NCBI RefSeq assembly: GCF_002879615.1
Contig: NZ_PNRF01000044.1
Coordinates: 24,682 to 88,681 of the forward strand
From: Billgrantia endophytica
Lineage (GTDB): Bacteria > Pseudomonadota > Gammaproteobacteria > Pseudomonadales > Halomonadaceae
Length of the DNA stretch: 64,000 bases
Direction: 5' to 3'
Below, piece after piece: positions 16,573-24,825 of the stretch. A model generated the notes under the pieces. That model was not told the DNA's origin, made no database searches, and saw only the letters and a list, made by a program, of their open reading frames with translations. A program made the position numbers and the translations under genes. Every line of letters begins with the position of its first letter. The stretch's first letter is position 1.

Positions 16573-18408
16573 TCAATAGAGCAGATTGAGTACCAGCAGC
16601 GACACCACGAGGAAGAGTAGGGTCATCACACCCCCGGCCTTCATGTAGTCCGTCACCCTGTAGCCGCCCGGTCCCATGATCAGCGCATTGACCTGGTGCG
16701 TGGGAATCAGGAACGAGTTCGAGGTGGCTATCGCCGCGGTCAGGGCAAAGATGCGAGGATCTGCATCCATCCCCATCCCCTGGGCGGCCAAGGCGATGTT
16801 CACCGCCAGCGGCACCAGCAGGACCGTCGCGCCGACATTCGACATCACCAGGGTGAAGAAGGTGGCCAGTATCGCGATGACGGCCTGCAGCACCCAGGGC
16901 GACACGTCACCGAGGCTGATCAAGGTGGTCTGCGCGATCCAGGCAGCCGTCCCGGTATCCTCCACCGCCCCCCCCAGAGGAATGAGGCTCGCCAGAAGAA
17001 ACACGGTCTTCCAGCTCACCGCATCGTACGCTTCGTCCATGCTCAGGACCCCGGTCAGGATCATGCCCACCGCCCCGGTCAGCAATGCCACGGAGAGGCG
17101 CAGGTCCGTGAACAGGATGAGCCCGAGCGCGACGGAGAAGAACAGCAGCGCCGCGGGAACCTTCTGGGGGCGCAACTCCTCGCGTGGGTAGTCGGTGGTC
17201 ATCACCACGAAGTCGCGCTCCTTTTCCAGCCGCATCAGGGTGTCCCAGCGGCAGTGCGAGACCAGAACGTCCCCCGCCGCCAGAGGCAGGTCTCGAATCC
17301 CCTCTTGCAAGGTCTCCCCCCCGCGATGGATGCACAGCACCGAAAGCCCATAGGACTTGCGCATGGCAATCTCCTGTACGCTCCTGCCAATCAATCCCGA
17401 CCGCGGCGGAATCACGACTTCGGCAATGCCCGACTTTTCCGGCGCCAGGGCGTCGGCGAAGACATCCAGATCCAGTAGCGTACAGCCAGCGCGTTGCTCG
17501 AACGCGTTCAGTTCCTCGCAGTGGCCGAGGATAGCAATGCGTGCGCCGGGCTCTATGGTCAGCCCGCGCCAAGGTCCCACCCGCAGCTCGCTATTCATGA
17601 ACGTGGCCACGGCAACCACGCCAGCGCCCTGCTCCAGGTCGCCGATTACCCTCCCTGCCAGCGGATGATCCTCGGGGATGCGCACTTCACGTATCAGCAG
17701 GTCGAGGCCGTACACTTGCTGGTAATAGCCGATCACGCTATCGCTGCCGCCGTCACCGCTGGCGGCCGGCAGTACCAGCCGTCCGAGCAGCACGAAGTAC
17801 AGGATGCCAGTGAACAGCAGTGCCAGGCCGACCGGCGTCACATCGAACAACTCGAAAGGCTCCATCCCGGGAGGAAGAAGGTCGTTCAGAAGAATCAATG
17901 GGCTGGAGCCCACCATGGTGATGGTGCCCCCCAGGATCGTGCAGAAACCCATCGGCATCAGCAGCCGTGACATCGGCAGCCCTGTACGCCCCGAGATGCG
18001 CGAGACGACCGGGATGTAGAGCGCCGCCGCCCCCACATTCTGCATGAAACTGGAGATCACACCGGCGGTGCCGGAAACCAGCGGAATGATGCGCGGCTCG
18101 GTCTTCCCGCCCACCCGCATGATCAGGGTGGCGAACCGGCTCATGATGCCGGTCTTGTCCAGGCCGGCACCGATGATCATCACCGCTATGATGGCGATGA
18201 CGGCATTGCTGGCGAAGCCGTCGAACAGCGCCTGGGGGTCGGACAGCCCCTCCAGGCCGGGCACCAGACCGAGCAGGCCAAGCAATACCATGATCGACAC
18301 CGCCGCCACGTCGATGCGTACGATCTCCGAGACGAACAGATAGATGGTGAAGCCCAGCAGGGCGAGTACGACGACCATCTGGGGTGTCAGCGCAAGAGTT
18401 TGCTCCAT
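16573..18408 (-). CDS. SLC13/DASS-family transporter with central RCK_C (TrkA-C) domains
   Basis: A 611-residue permease. Membrane helices occupy residues about 5-210 and 405-611, and a soluble central part of about 190 residues contains two TrkA-C-like domains (LLIREVRIPEDHPLAG and SGIAEVVIPPRSGLIG). MQNVGAAALYIPV and VMSNVGATVLLVPLAVNIA are the repeated SN(x)G-type substrate motifs of the family. Such proteins move sulfate, dicarboxylates or sulfonates. Its place 121 bases after soeC suggests sulfate efflux after sulfite oxidation, or sulfonate uptake; direction is not shown by sequence. Confidence 0.87.
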   Translation of the reverse strand: MEQTLALTPQMVVVLALLGFTIYLFVSEIVRIDVAAVSIMVLLGLLGLVPGLEGLSDPQALFDGFASNAVIAIIAVMIIGAGLDKTGIMSRFATLIMRVGGKTEPRIIPLVSGTAGVISSFMQNVGAAALYIPVVSRISGRTGLPMSRLLMPMGFCTILGGTITMVGSSPLILLNDLLPPGMEPFELFDVTPVGLALLFTGILYFVLLGRLVLPAASGDGGSDSVIGYYQQVYGLDLLIREVRIPEDHPLAGRVIGDLEQGAGVVAVATFMNSELRVGPWRGLTIEPGARIAILGHCEELNAFEQRAGCTLLDLDVFADALAPEKSGIAEVVIPPRSGLIGRSVQEIAMRKSYGLSVLCIHRGGETLQEGIRDLPLAAGDVLVSHCRWDTLMRLEKERDFVVMTTDYPREELRPQKVPAALLFFSVALGLILFTDLRLSVALLTGAVGMILTGVLSMDEAYDAVSWKTVFLLASLIPLGGAVEDTGTAAWIAQTTLISLGDVSPWVLQAVIAILATFFTLVMSNVGATVLLVPLAVNIALAAQGMGMDADPRIFALTAAIATSNSFLIPTHQVNALIMGPGGYRVTDYMKAGGVMTLLFLVVSLLVLNLLY

Positions 18409-18529
18409 GATGGGATGTCCCGGCCGGTGGAAGGGGGCGGGAGTGTATCGACAGCGACGACCGACCGTCGCTTCCCGACCCGGTGGCCGGTAACGACACG
18501 CTCCCTTCGAATCCAGCGAAGCGCCGGTT

Positions 18530-19480
18530 TCAGCACTGTTGACGACCGTAGAACAGATTCACCACATGACGCGCCTCGGCGAAGAACAGCCACCGCTCGG
18601 CCAGCAGCCCAATGCCGAGCAATGCCGGTGCCGACAGCGCCAGCGTCAAGGACAGCGGCGTGGCATCGGTACGTAGCAGCGCGACCAGCAGCAGGAACGG
18701 CAGGATGAAGCCACATACATACACCACGATGCGCAGCTGGTTGATGCGTGCGGCGGCAGCCTCGTAACTGAATTCGCGGTTGAGGAAACTATCGCTGCTC
18801 TGTCCCGATTCGAGCAGCTTGATTCGGGCACGCGTTGCGCCCACGGCCGTATTGATGGTCGGCCCCTGTGGCTTGCCAATCCAGAAGAAGTACACCGCCT
18901 TGGCCAGGCCCGCGGTAATGAGCAGCACCAGGGCCAGCCTGCCCGCAACGGCGGGGGACTCACCGAAGGCCACCGTCACCCCCGTCAGCAGCACCGCGCC
19001 CGAGGCCAGGCTGAGCAGCAGGTAGTTGGTGGGCACCAATGGGCTGTTCCACTGGGGAATCGTGCGCAGGCTGGCGTAGATCATGCCGGTGGCAAAGACC
19101 GTGGCCAGAGCAAGCAGCAGTACCAGTACACCGACAAGGGTCATCCCTGCCCCATGCGCCCCGCCCGTCGACCACAGGCCGAGCAGATAGAGCGCTACGC
19201 ACGGATAGAACAATACGGAGAACACCGCTTCCCGGGACAGCCAGGAGGTACGGAAGCGGAAGAAGGCCCGCCAGGCGTTCTTCGGGTTGGCCAGGTGCAG
19301 AGTCGAGGCCAGCAGGCCAGCGGTGGCCAGCACCACACCGGTGACGATCGAGGTCAGCGTTCCGGACACGCCCAGCCCCGGCACGCCTCCGAGCAGGCCC
19401 AGGCCGACGGAGAGGATCACCAGGCCGAAGCCGGCGCCGGAAACCACGGTGAAGAAGATCACGGACAGCGCGGGATGCAT
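18530..19480 (-). CDS. soeC: DmsC/NrfD-type membrane anchor of a sulfite dehydrogenase
   Basis: A 316-residue polytopic protein of the DMSO-reductase anchor type (DmsC), the quinone-interacting subunit that anchors the molybdenum and iron-sulfur subunits on the inner membrane. It opens with MHPALSVIFFTVVSGAGFGLV and has about eight hydrophobic helices; the hydrophilic stretch around residues 210-240 (GATRARIKLLESGQSSDSF) is typical of SoeC-like anchors. The start is 30 bases after soeB. The anchor family is clear; the sulfite substrate is inferred from the neighbouring subunits and xsc. Confidence 0.82.
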   Translation of the reverse strand: MHPALSVIFFTVVSGAGFGLVILSVGLGLLGGVPGLGVSGTLTSIVTGVVLATAGLLASTLHLANPKNAWRAFFRFRTSWLSREAVFSVLFYPCVALYLLGLWSTGGAHGAGMTLVGVLVLLLALATVFATGMIYASLRTIPQWNSPLVPTNYLLLSLASGAVLLTGVTVAFGESPAVAGRLALVLLITAGLAKAVYFFWIGKPQGPTINTAVGATRARIKLLESGQSSDSFLNREFSYEAAAARINQLRIVVYVCGFILPFLLLVALLRTDATPLSLTLALSAPALLGIGLLAERWLFFAEARHVVNLFYGRQQC

Positions 19481-19510
19481 TGGTTATCTTCCTTATACGG
19501 GTGAATGGGG

Positions 19511-20209
19511 TTAACGGACGATGGCCTTGTCAATCCAGCTCTTGAAGCGCTCGGAGAGAGACGGCAACGGCGCACCCGGCGTGGTCTCCGCATGGGGCTT
19601 GTTACGCGGAGGGAGGTAGCGGTTGACTGGGTTGTAGCCGAGCTCCGGCAGGGATTGATAGCCGTTGCGCTCACGCACCAGGCGGCTGACCTCGGAGTCC
19701 GGGTCGTCCAGGTCACCGAACGCCCGCGCACTGGTGGGGCAGGTGATCACGCAAGCCGGCTGCCGATCGGCCTCGGGCAGCAGCTCGTCATAGATGCGAT
19801 CCACGCACAGGGTGCACTTCTTCATGGTACCGACGGCCTCGTCCAGCTCGCGTGCGCCGTAGGGGCATGCCCAGGCGCAGAGGTTACAGCCCATGCACTT
19901 GTCCTGGTCCACCAGTACGATGCCATCCTCCTCACGCTTGAAGGAGGCACCGGTGGGGCATACCGTCACGCACTCCGCCGTCTCGCAGTGCATGCACGAC
20001 ATGGGCATGTTGATCGTCTTGTTGTTGGGGTAGGTATCCACCTCGTAGGTACGCACCCGGTTGAATGCCACGCCGCTGGGCTCCTCGCCGTATGGCTGGT
20101 AGTCGGTCAGCGGGCCCAGGGTCCCCGAGGTGTTCCACTGTTTACAGGCCACCACGCAGGCGTGGCAGCCCACACAGGTATCCGTATCAATGACCAGGCC
20201 GAGCTTCAT
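19511..20209 (-). CDS. soeB: Four-cluster ferredoxin-like subunit of a sulfite dehydrogenase
   Basis: A 232-residue iron-sulfur subunit with four Cys groups for four [4Fe-4S] clusters: CVGCHACVVACKQWN, CMHCETAECVTVCPTGA, CMGCNLCAWACPYGA, and CTLCVDRIYDELL with a distal CVITCP. This is the DmsB/PhsB/SoeB arrangement that carries electrons from the molybdenum subunit to the membrane anchor. It has no signal peptide, as expected for a cytoplasmic SoeB. It begins 2 bases after soeA, so the two are surely co-transcribed. Confidence 0.87.
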   Translation of the reverse strand: MKLGLVIDTDTCVGCHACVVACKQWNTSGTLGPLTDYQPYGEEPSGVAFNRVRTYEVDTYPNNKTINMPMSCMHCETAECVTVCPTGASFKREEDGIVLVDQDKCMGCNLCAWACPYGARELDEAVGTMKKCTLCVDRIYDELLPEADRQPACVITCPTSARAFGDLDDPDSEVSRLVRERNGYQSLPELGYNPVNRYLPPRNKPHAETTPGAPLPSLSERFKSWIDKAIVR

Positions 20210-20211
20210 GC

Positions 20212-23172
20212 CTACCTCCGCTTGATGATGTCCATGAACGAACGGCGCAGGGGCACCGCCGCATGTGTCTGGTAGCGCAGCTGGTCCGGTGGTGTCGGCG
20301 CACCGGGCAGTGGCTTCACGGTGGCGAAATGCGGCCAGCTGCTCTCCACCTCTTCCGGCTCGGCCGGGGTGATGCTTACCTGCAGGTCATACCAGGCGGC
20401 CTGGCCGGTGATCGGGTCGGAGTTGGTGAGGCGCCGCTCGTCATCGGCGGCCGGCAGCAGTTCCGAGATCAGGTGGTTCATCAGGAAGCCGCGCTTCGAC
20501 TCGGGCGCATCGGGCGACAGGCCCCAGGCACCGCTCTGCTTACCGATCGCATTCCAGGTCCACACCGTGTCCTCCTGGCAGCCTTCCATCAGCTTGACCT
20601 GTACCCGGATGCGGCCGTTATGCGACTCCACCCACACCCAGCTCTTGTCCGCGATCCCGAGGCGCTCACCCCGGCCGCGGTTCATGAACAAGTAGTTCTC
20701 CGCGGTGATCTGTCGCAGCCAGGCATTCTGCGAATCCCAGGAGTGATACATGTGCATGGGGCGCTGGTTGATCGCATGGAAGGGATAGCGCTGCTGGTCG
20801 ACGCGCTGCTCTTCCAATGGCACGTAGTACTGGGGCAGCGGGTCGAAGTATTGCACCAACCGTTCGCGGTCCACGGTCTCGGGCGGCAGCGGGCCGTCAT
20901 AGAGCCCCTGCCCTGCCAGACGAAACGTCTGCAGCACCTCGGAGTAAAGCTCCATGACGATGGGCTCGCTCGAGGGATTGAAGCCCACCGCCTTGGCCCA
21001 CTCCAGGTAGTCGCGATTGGCGAAGCGATAGAAGCGCATGTGCTCGGGCAGGTGGTGCTGAAAAAAGCCGCCGTTTTCCTTGTATTTCTCCCACTGCCGG
21101 GGGTTCGGCGCGCCGCGCATGTGCTGAGTGCCGTCCTCGCCGCGCCAGCCCGCCAGGAAGCCGATGCCGGGGGCCTTCTCCCAGCGGGTAATGAAGTCGG
21201 TGTAACCGTCGTACTTGGGCTTGCCCTCCTCGTCAACGAAGGCCGGGAAGCCCAACCGTCCGGCCATGTCTACCAACACCTCCTGCCACGGCCGTACGTT
21301 CCGGTCCGGCTCCAGCACCGGCAAGCGGACGGAGTCGCACGGCGAATCGGGCTCCGAGATCGGCCGGTCGAGCATGGAGATGGCGTCGTGACGCTCCAGG
21401 TAGGTGGTGTCCGGCAGCACCAGGTCGGCAAAGTTCACCGTTTCCGAATGGAAGGCATCCACCACCACCAGGAACGGCAGCTTGTAGTCACCTTGATCAT
21501 CCTTGGCACGCAGCATGTCCTGCACGCTGTTGGTGTTCATGGTCGAGTTCCAGGCCATGTTGGCCATGAACAGGATCAGCGTATCGATGGGATAAGGATC
21601 GCCGTTGACCGCGTTGGTGATGACCATGTGCATCAGCCCATGGTTGGCCAGCGGCGCCTCCCAGGAGTAGGCCTTGTCGATGCGCAGCGGGCGGCCCTGG
21701 TCGTCCACCACCAGATCTTCCGGCGAGGTGGGAAAGCCCAGCGGCGGAGCGGTCAGCGGCGTGTTGGGCGCCATGTCCCGGGCCGGCTTGATAGGTGGGG
21801 GCGTATGCCGGGGGAACGGCGCCTTGGCCCGATGCCCTCCCGGCACGTCGATGGTGCCGAGGAAGACCTGCAGCAGGTGGAGCGCGCGACAGGTCTGGAA
21901 ACCGTTCGAGTGAGCCGAGATGCCGCGCATGGCGTGCATGGCCACCGGCCGTCCGATGAAGCGGTCATGCTTGCGGCCGGCCCAATCGGTCCATTCGCAT
22001 TCGATCTCGATGGTTTCCTTGAAGGCCACATGGGCCATCTCCAGCGCCAGCCGCTCGATGGTTTCCGCCGACAGGCCGCAGACCTCCGCCGCCTTCTCGG
22101 GGGCGTACCGGGGATCGAGATATTTCTCGGCGATCAGCGTCATCACCGTGCGCGTGCGACGCCCGTCAGGCAGGGTGTGCTCGCCGAACATGGCCGCCTG
22201 CACGCCGGGCGTCATACCGTTGACGAACGTCTCCACGGCGGTATCCCACACCAACGGCTTGCCCGCTTCATCGCGGGCGATCAGGCCGTCATCGGCATGC
22301 CCCGGATTGTCGATCACCAGGAAGGGGGCATTGGTGTAGCGTCCCAGGTAATCCCAGTCCACCAGGTCGCGGCTGAGCAGCACATGGCACATGGAGAGCG
22401 CCAGCATGCCATCGGTGCCGGGACGGATCGGGACCCACTCGTCCGCCACCGCCTGGTAGCCCGTGCGCACCGGGTTGATCGAGACGAACTTCGCGCCGCG
22501 GCGCTTGAGCTTCTCGATGCCGATCTTGATCGGGTTGGAGGCATGATCCTCGGCCACGCCCCACAGCATGAAGTACTTGGCCCGGTCCCAGTCGGGGTCG
22601 CCGAATTCCCAGAACGACTGGCCGATGCTGTAGAGCCCTGCGGCGGCCATGTTCACCGAGCAGAAGCCGCCGTGGGCGGCCCAGTTGATGGTGCCGAACT
22701 GCTGCGCCCACAGGCCGGTAAGGGCCTGCATCTGGTCGCGCCCGGTGAAGAAGGCCAGCTTCTTGGGGTCGGTGGCGCGAATCTCGCGCAGCCGCTCGGT
22801 GAGGAGTTCCAGCGCCTCGTCCCAGGAAACCTCGACGAACTCGCCATCGCCGCGCTCGGTCCCCGGCTTGCGCATCAGCGGGTTGCGCAGCTTGGCAGGC
22901 GACATCTGCTTCATGATGCCGGCGTTGCCCTTGGCGCAGAGTACTCCCTTGTTGACGGGGTGGTCGGGGTTGCCGCGGATGAAGCGGACCCGATTGTCCT
23001 CCACGGTTACCTCGATACCGCAGCGGCAGGCGCACATGTAGCAGGTAGTGTGGCGTTTCTCCTGGGCCGAATGGTCTTCGAACGCTGGCAGCTCCCGAGC
23101 GACGGAAGCCGCATCCGCGCGAGGCACGGTACCATTCGGCGCGAAGAGCATCTGCAGGGCTTTATCGAACAC
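20212..23172 (-). CDS. soeA: Molybdopterin catalytic subunit of a SoeABC-type sulfite dehydrogenase
   Basis: A 986-residue DMSO-reductase-family enzyme. The N-terminal [4Fe-4S] motif CYMCACRC has spacing C-x2-C-x3-C-x27-C. It is followed by the bis-MGD domains (WGVAEDHASNPIKIG, VSINPVRTGY, GTDGMLALSM) and the C-terminal dinucleotide-binding domain (YPFHAINQRPMHMYHSWDSQ). There is no twin-arginine signal, which fits cytoplasmic SoeA rather than periplasmic reductases. I chose the GTG at 23172 because GAAGGAGG lies six bases upstream; an ATG at 23196 would add eight residues. SoeABC oxidises sulfite to sulfate with quinone as acceptor, clearing the sulfite from Xsc. A thiosulfate or polysulfide reductase is the main alternative. 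Confidence 0.84.
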   Translation of the reverse strand: MFDKALQMLFAPNGTVPRADAASVARELPAFEDHSAQEKRHTTCYMCACRCGIEVTVEDNRVRFIRGNPDHPVNKGVLCAKGNAGIMKQMSPAKLRNPLMRKPGTERGDGEFVEVSWDEALELLTERLREIRATDPKKLAFFTGRDQMQALTGLWAQQFGTINWAAHGGFCSVNMAAAGLYSIGQSFWEFGDPDWDRAKYFMLWGVAEDHASNPIKIGIEKLKRRGAKFVSINPVRTGYQAVADEWVPIRPGTDGMLALSMCHVLLSRDLVDWDYLGRYTNAPFLVIDNPGHADDGLIARDEAGKPLVWDTAVETFVNGMTPGVQAAMFGEHTLPDGRRTRTVMTLIAEKYLDPRYAPEKAAEVCGLSAETIERLALEMAHVAFKETIEIECEWTDWAGRKHDRFIGRPVAMHAMRGISAHSNGFQTCRALHLLQVFLGTIDVPGGHRAKAPFPRHTPPPIKPARDMAPNTPLTAPPLGFPTSPEDLVVDDQGRPLRIDKAYSWEAPLANHGLMHMVITNAVNGDPYPIDTLILFMANMAWNSTMNTNSVQDMLRAKDDQGDYKLPFLVVVDAFHSETVNFADLVLPDTTYLERHDAISMLDRPISEPDSPCDSVRLPVLEPDRNVRPWQEVLVDMAGRLGFPAFVDEEGKPKYDGYTDFITRWEKAPGIGFLAGWRGEDGTQHMRGAPNPRQWEKYKENGGFFQHHLPEHMRFYRFANRDYLEWAKAVGFNPSSEPIVMELYSEVLQTFRLAGQGLYDGPLPPETVDRERLVQYFDPLPQYYVPLEEQRVDQQRYPFHAINQRPMHMYHSWDSQNAWLRQITAENYLFMNRGRGERLGIADKSWVWVESHNGRIRVQVKLMEGCQEDTVWTWNAIGKQSGAWGLSPDAPESKRGFLMNHLISELLPAADDERRLTNSDPITGQAAWYDLQVSITPAEPEEVESSWPHFATVKPLPGAPTPPDQLRYQTHAAVPLRRSFMDIIKRR

Positions 23173-23258
23173 GGGTTGCCTCCTTCGAGCTGCCATCCGG
23201 CCTGTCGCCGGTTCCGCAACTGCTGGCCGTCAATGAGTCTCAAGCATTAAAAAGGGCA

Positions 23259-23283
23259 TAAGCTAATTTCTATCTAGAGCTTA
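23259..23283. promoter_or_regulatory. Candidate LysR operator between soeA and lysR
   Basis: TAAGCT-N13-AGCTTA is a perfect inverted repeat of 6-base arms, with an internal T-N11-A. It lies 87 bases from the soeA GTG and 64 bases from the lysR ATG, in the only AT-rich part of the divergent intergenic region. Confidence 0.5.
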
Positions 23284-23346
23284 ATCGCGGCTAAACTATA
23301 GCGACAGTTCATGGAAGTTAAGTCTACATAACCTGAAGGAATGGAA

Positions 23347-24234
23347 ATGAACCTGCACCTGCTCCGCATCTTCGTCGCCGTGGTCGATGCCGGCAGTTTC
23401 TCTCGTGCCGCGGAAGCCCTGAGGATCAGTCAGCCAGCTGTGTCCAAGGCGGTACGTGAACTCGAGTCGCAGTTGGAGACCACGCTGCTGGACCGCCAGG
23501 GTCGCTCGTTCCAGCCGAGCGAGCCCGGCCAGGCGCTTCATACCTATGGCCGAAGCATCTTTGCCTTGGAGCGGGAGGCCCATGAAACGGTAGCGGCTTT
23601 CTACGGCCTCGAGCGTGGGCGGCTGACGATAGGCGCCAGCACCACCATCGCCACCTATTGGCTGCCGCCACTGGTCGCCGAATTCCATCGTCGCCATCCC
23701 CATATCGAGATACGACTGGTCAGCGAGAACACCAAGCAGATCATCGAATCGCTCATCGACTGTCGGGTGGACGTCGCCCTGGTGGAGGGGGTGGCAGTCG
23801 ACGCACGGGTGGAGGCACGTCCCTGGTTCAAGGAGGAGATGGTGATCATCGCCGCCGACTCCCTTGAACCCAGCCAGGTGATGGATCTGACAGGTCCCGA
23901 TTCGAAGCCGGTGTGGGTGGTACGTGAGCCCGGCTCGGGCACCCGGGAAGCCACCGAGGCGCTGTTGACGGAACTGGGTACCTCGAGCCCTCAAACCATC
24001 GAGGTCGGCAGCAACGAGGCGATCGTCCAGACCGTCTCGTCCGGAATAGGGCTAGGCCTGGTACCCCGTATCTGTGCCAGGGACCAGCTGAGGCTGGGCC
24101 GGGTCAGGCAAGTGGACATCGGCAAGCCGGCGATCCAGCGCCAGCTCTACCGGGTGCGACTACCCCATCGCACGGTCAGCCAGGCGGCGATTGCCTTCGA
24201 GGCACTGCTGGCGCGCCAAACCGCCGAGTCATGA
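23347..24234 (+). CDS. LysR-family regulator divergent from soeABC
   Basis: A 295-residue LysR protein of the CysB/CbbR-like length class. The HTH reads SFSRAAEALRISQPAVSKAVRELE, and the effector domain starts near residue 88 (GRLTIGASTTIATYWLPPLV). I chose the ATG at 23347, six bases after AAGGA, over an ATG at 23341 that is too close to that site. The neighbouring operator and divergent arrangement suggest control of soeABC, perhaps in response to sulfite or a sulfonate. Confidence 0.9.
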   Translation: MNLHLLRIFVAVVDAGSFSRAAEALRISQPAVSKAVRELESQLETTLLDRQGRSFQPSEPGQALHTYGRSIFALEREAHETVAAFYGLERGRLTIGASTTIATYWLPPLVAEFHRRHPHIEIRLVSENTKQIIESLIDCRVDVALVEGVAVDARVEARPWFKEEMVIIAADSLEPSQVMDLTGPDSKPVWVVREPGSGTREATEALLTELGTSSPQTIEVGSNEAIVQTVSSGIGLGLVPRICARDQLRLGRVRQVDIGKPAIQRQLYRVRLPHRTVSQAAIAFEALLARQTAES

Positions 24235-24268
24235 GCCGCCTTGTTCAGGCCCGCCGTGGGCGAGTGCA

Positions 24269-24751
24269 TCACACGGGAAACAGGAACACGGGACGCCGTG
24301 ACTTGAGCGTCACCTTTCTCGCCACCGAGCCGATGATCATGTCGTTGACCCCCGAATAACGACGCGAGCCCAGGACGATGCAGTCCGCATCGATGCGGTC
24401 GGCCTCCTCCAGGATGGTCCGTCCCGGCCGGCCGGTCAGCACACGGATCTCCGCCACCCTGGCATGCACCGCTTCCTCCGACTCCAGGGTGGAGCGGGTA
24501 AACTGTTCAAGGCGTCGCTTTATTTCGTCGATCGCCTCCTCGAACGTGGATTCCCGATACCCCCCCATTACCGAGCCGGAAATGTAACGCTCGGCGATAT
24601 TGTTGCGAATGATGGAGGGCTCCTCGATCACGTGAACGATGTGGATATCCGCACCGTACCGTTCGGCAACGCTCGCAGCGCAGCGAAAGACATCGGGTCC
24701 CCGCGGACCGAGATCGGTGGCATAGAGGATTCGTTCAATCTTGAATGACAT
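24269..24751 (-). CDS. Universal stress protein (UspA family)
   Basis: A 160-residue single-domain Usp. It opens IERILYATDLGPRGPDVFRC and ends in the ATP-binding loop region IVLGSRRYSGVNDMIIGSVARK followed by RRPVFLFPV. It is last in the leftward tctABC-sauS-sauT series, 74 bases after the ligase gene, with a GC stem-loop between. Usp proteins encoded with secondary or TRAP transporters can modulate transport (TeaD with TeaABC in Halomonas elongata is the known case); a similar role for TctABC here is inference. Confidence 0.85.
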   Translation of the reverse strand: MSFKIERILYATDLGPRGPDVFRCAASVAERYGADIHIVHVIEEPSIIRNNIAERYISGSVMGGYRESTFEEAIDEIKRRLEQFTRSTLESEEAVHARVAEIRVLTGRPGRTILEEADRIDADCIVLGSRRYSGVNDMIIGSVARKVTLKSRRPVFLFPV

Positions 24752-24769
24752 GGCACTTTCTCCAGAAGC

Positions 24770-24792
24770 TCCGGGGAGCCGGACTCCCCGGA
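24770..24792. terminator. GC stem-loop between the ligase and usp genes
   Basis: TCCGGGGAG and CTCCCCGGA form a perfect 9-bp stem with a 5-base loop (CCGGA). There is no T-run on the minus strand, so it may act as a weak terminator or a transcript-stabilising structure rather than a full stop. Confidence 0.45.
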
Positions 24793-24825
24793 ACCAGGTT
24801 GCGCTTCGTTCTGACGGGAGGACCG

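Noticed and set aside
23173..23196. ATG start for soeA at 23196
   Set aside because: The Shine-Dalgarno sequence AAGGAGG lies inside this extension and is well placed for the GTG at 23172.
20263..23250. A 995-residue open frame on the plus strand opposite soeA
   Set aside because: It mirrors a high-GC coding gene, has no recognisable domain and an abnormal His/Arg/Gly-rich composition. The minus strand encodes a clear molybdopterin enzyme.
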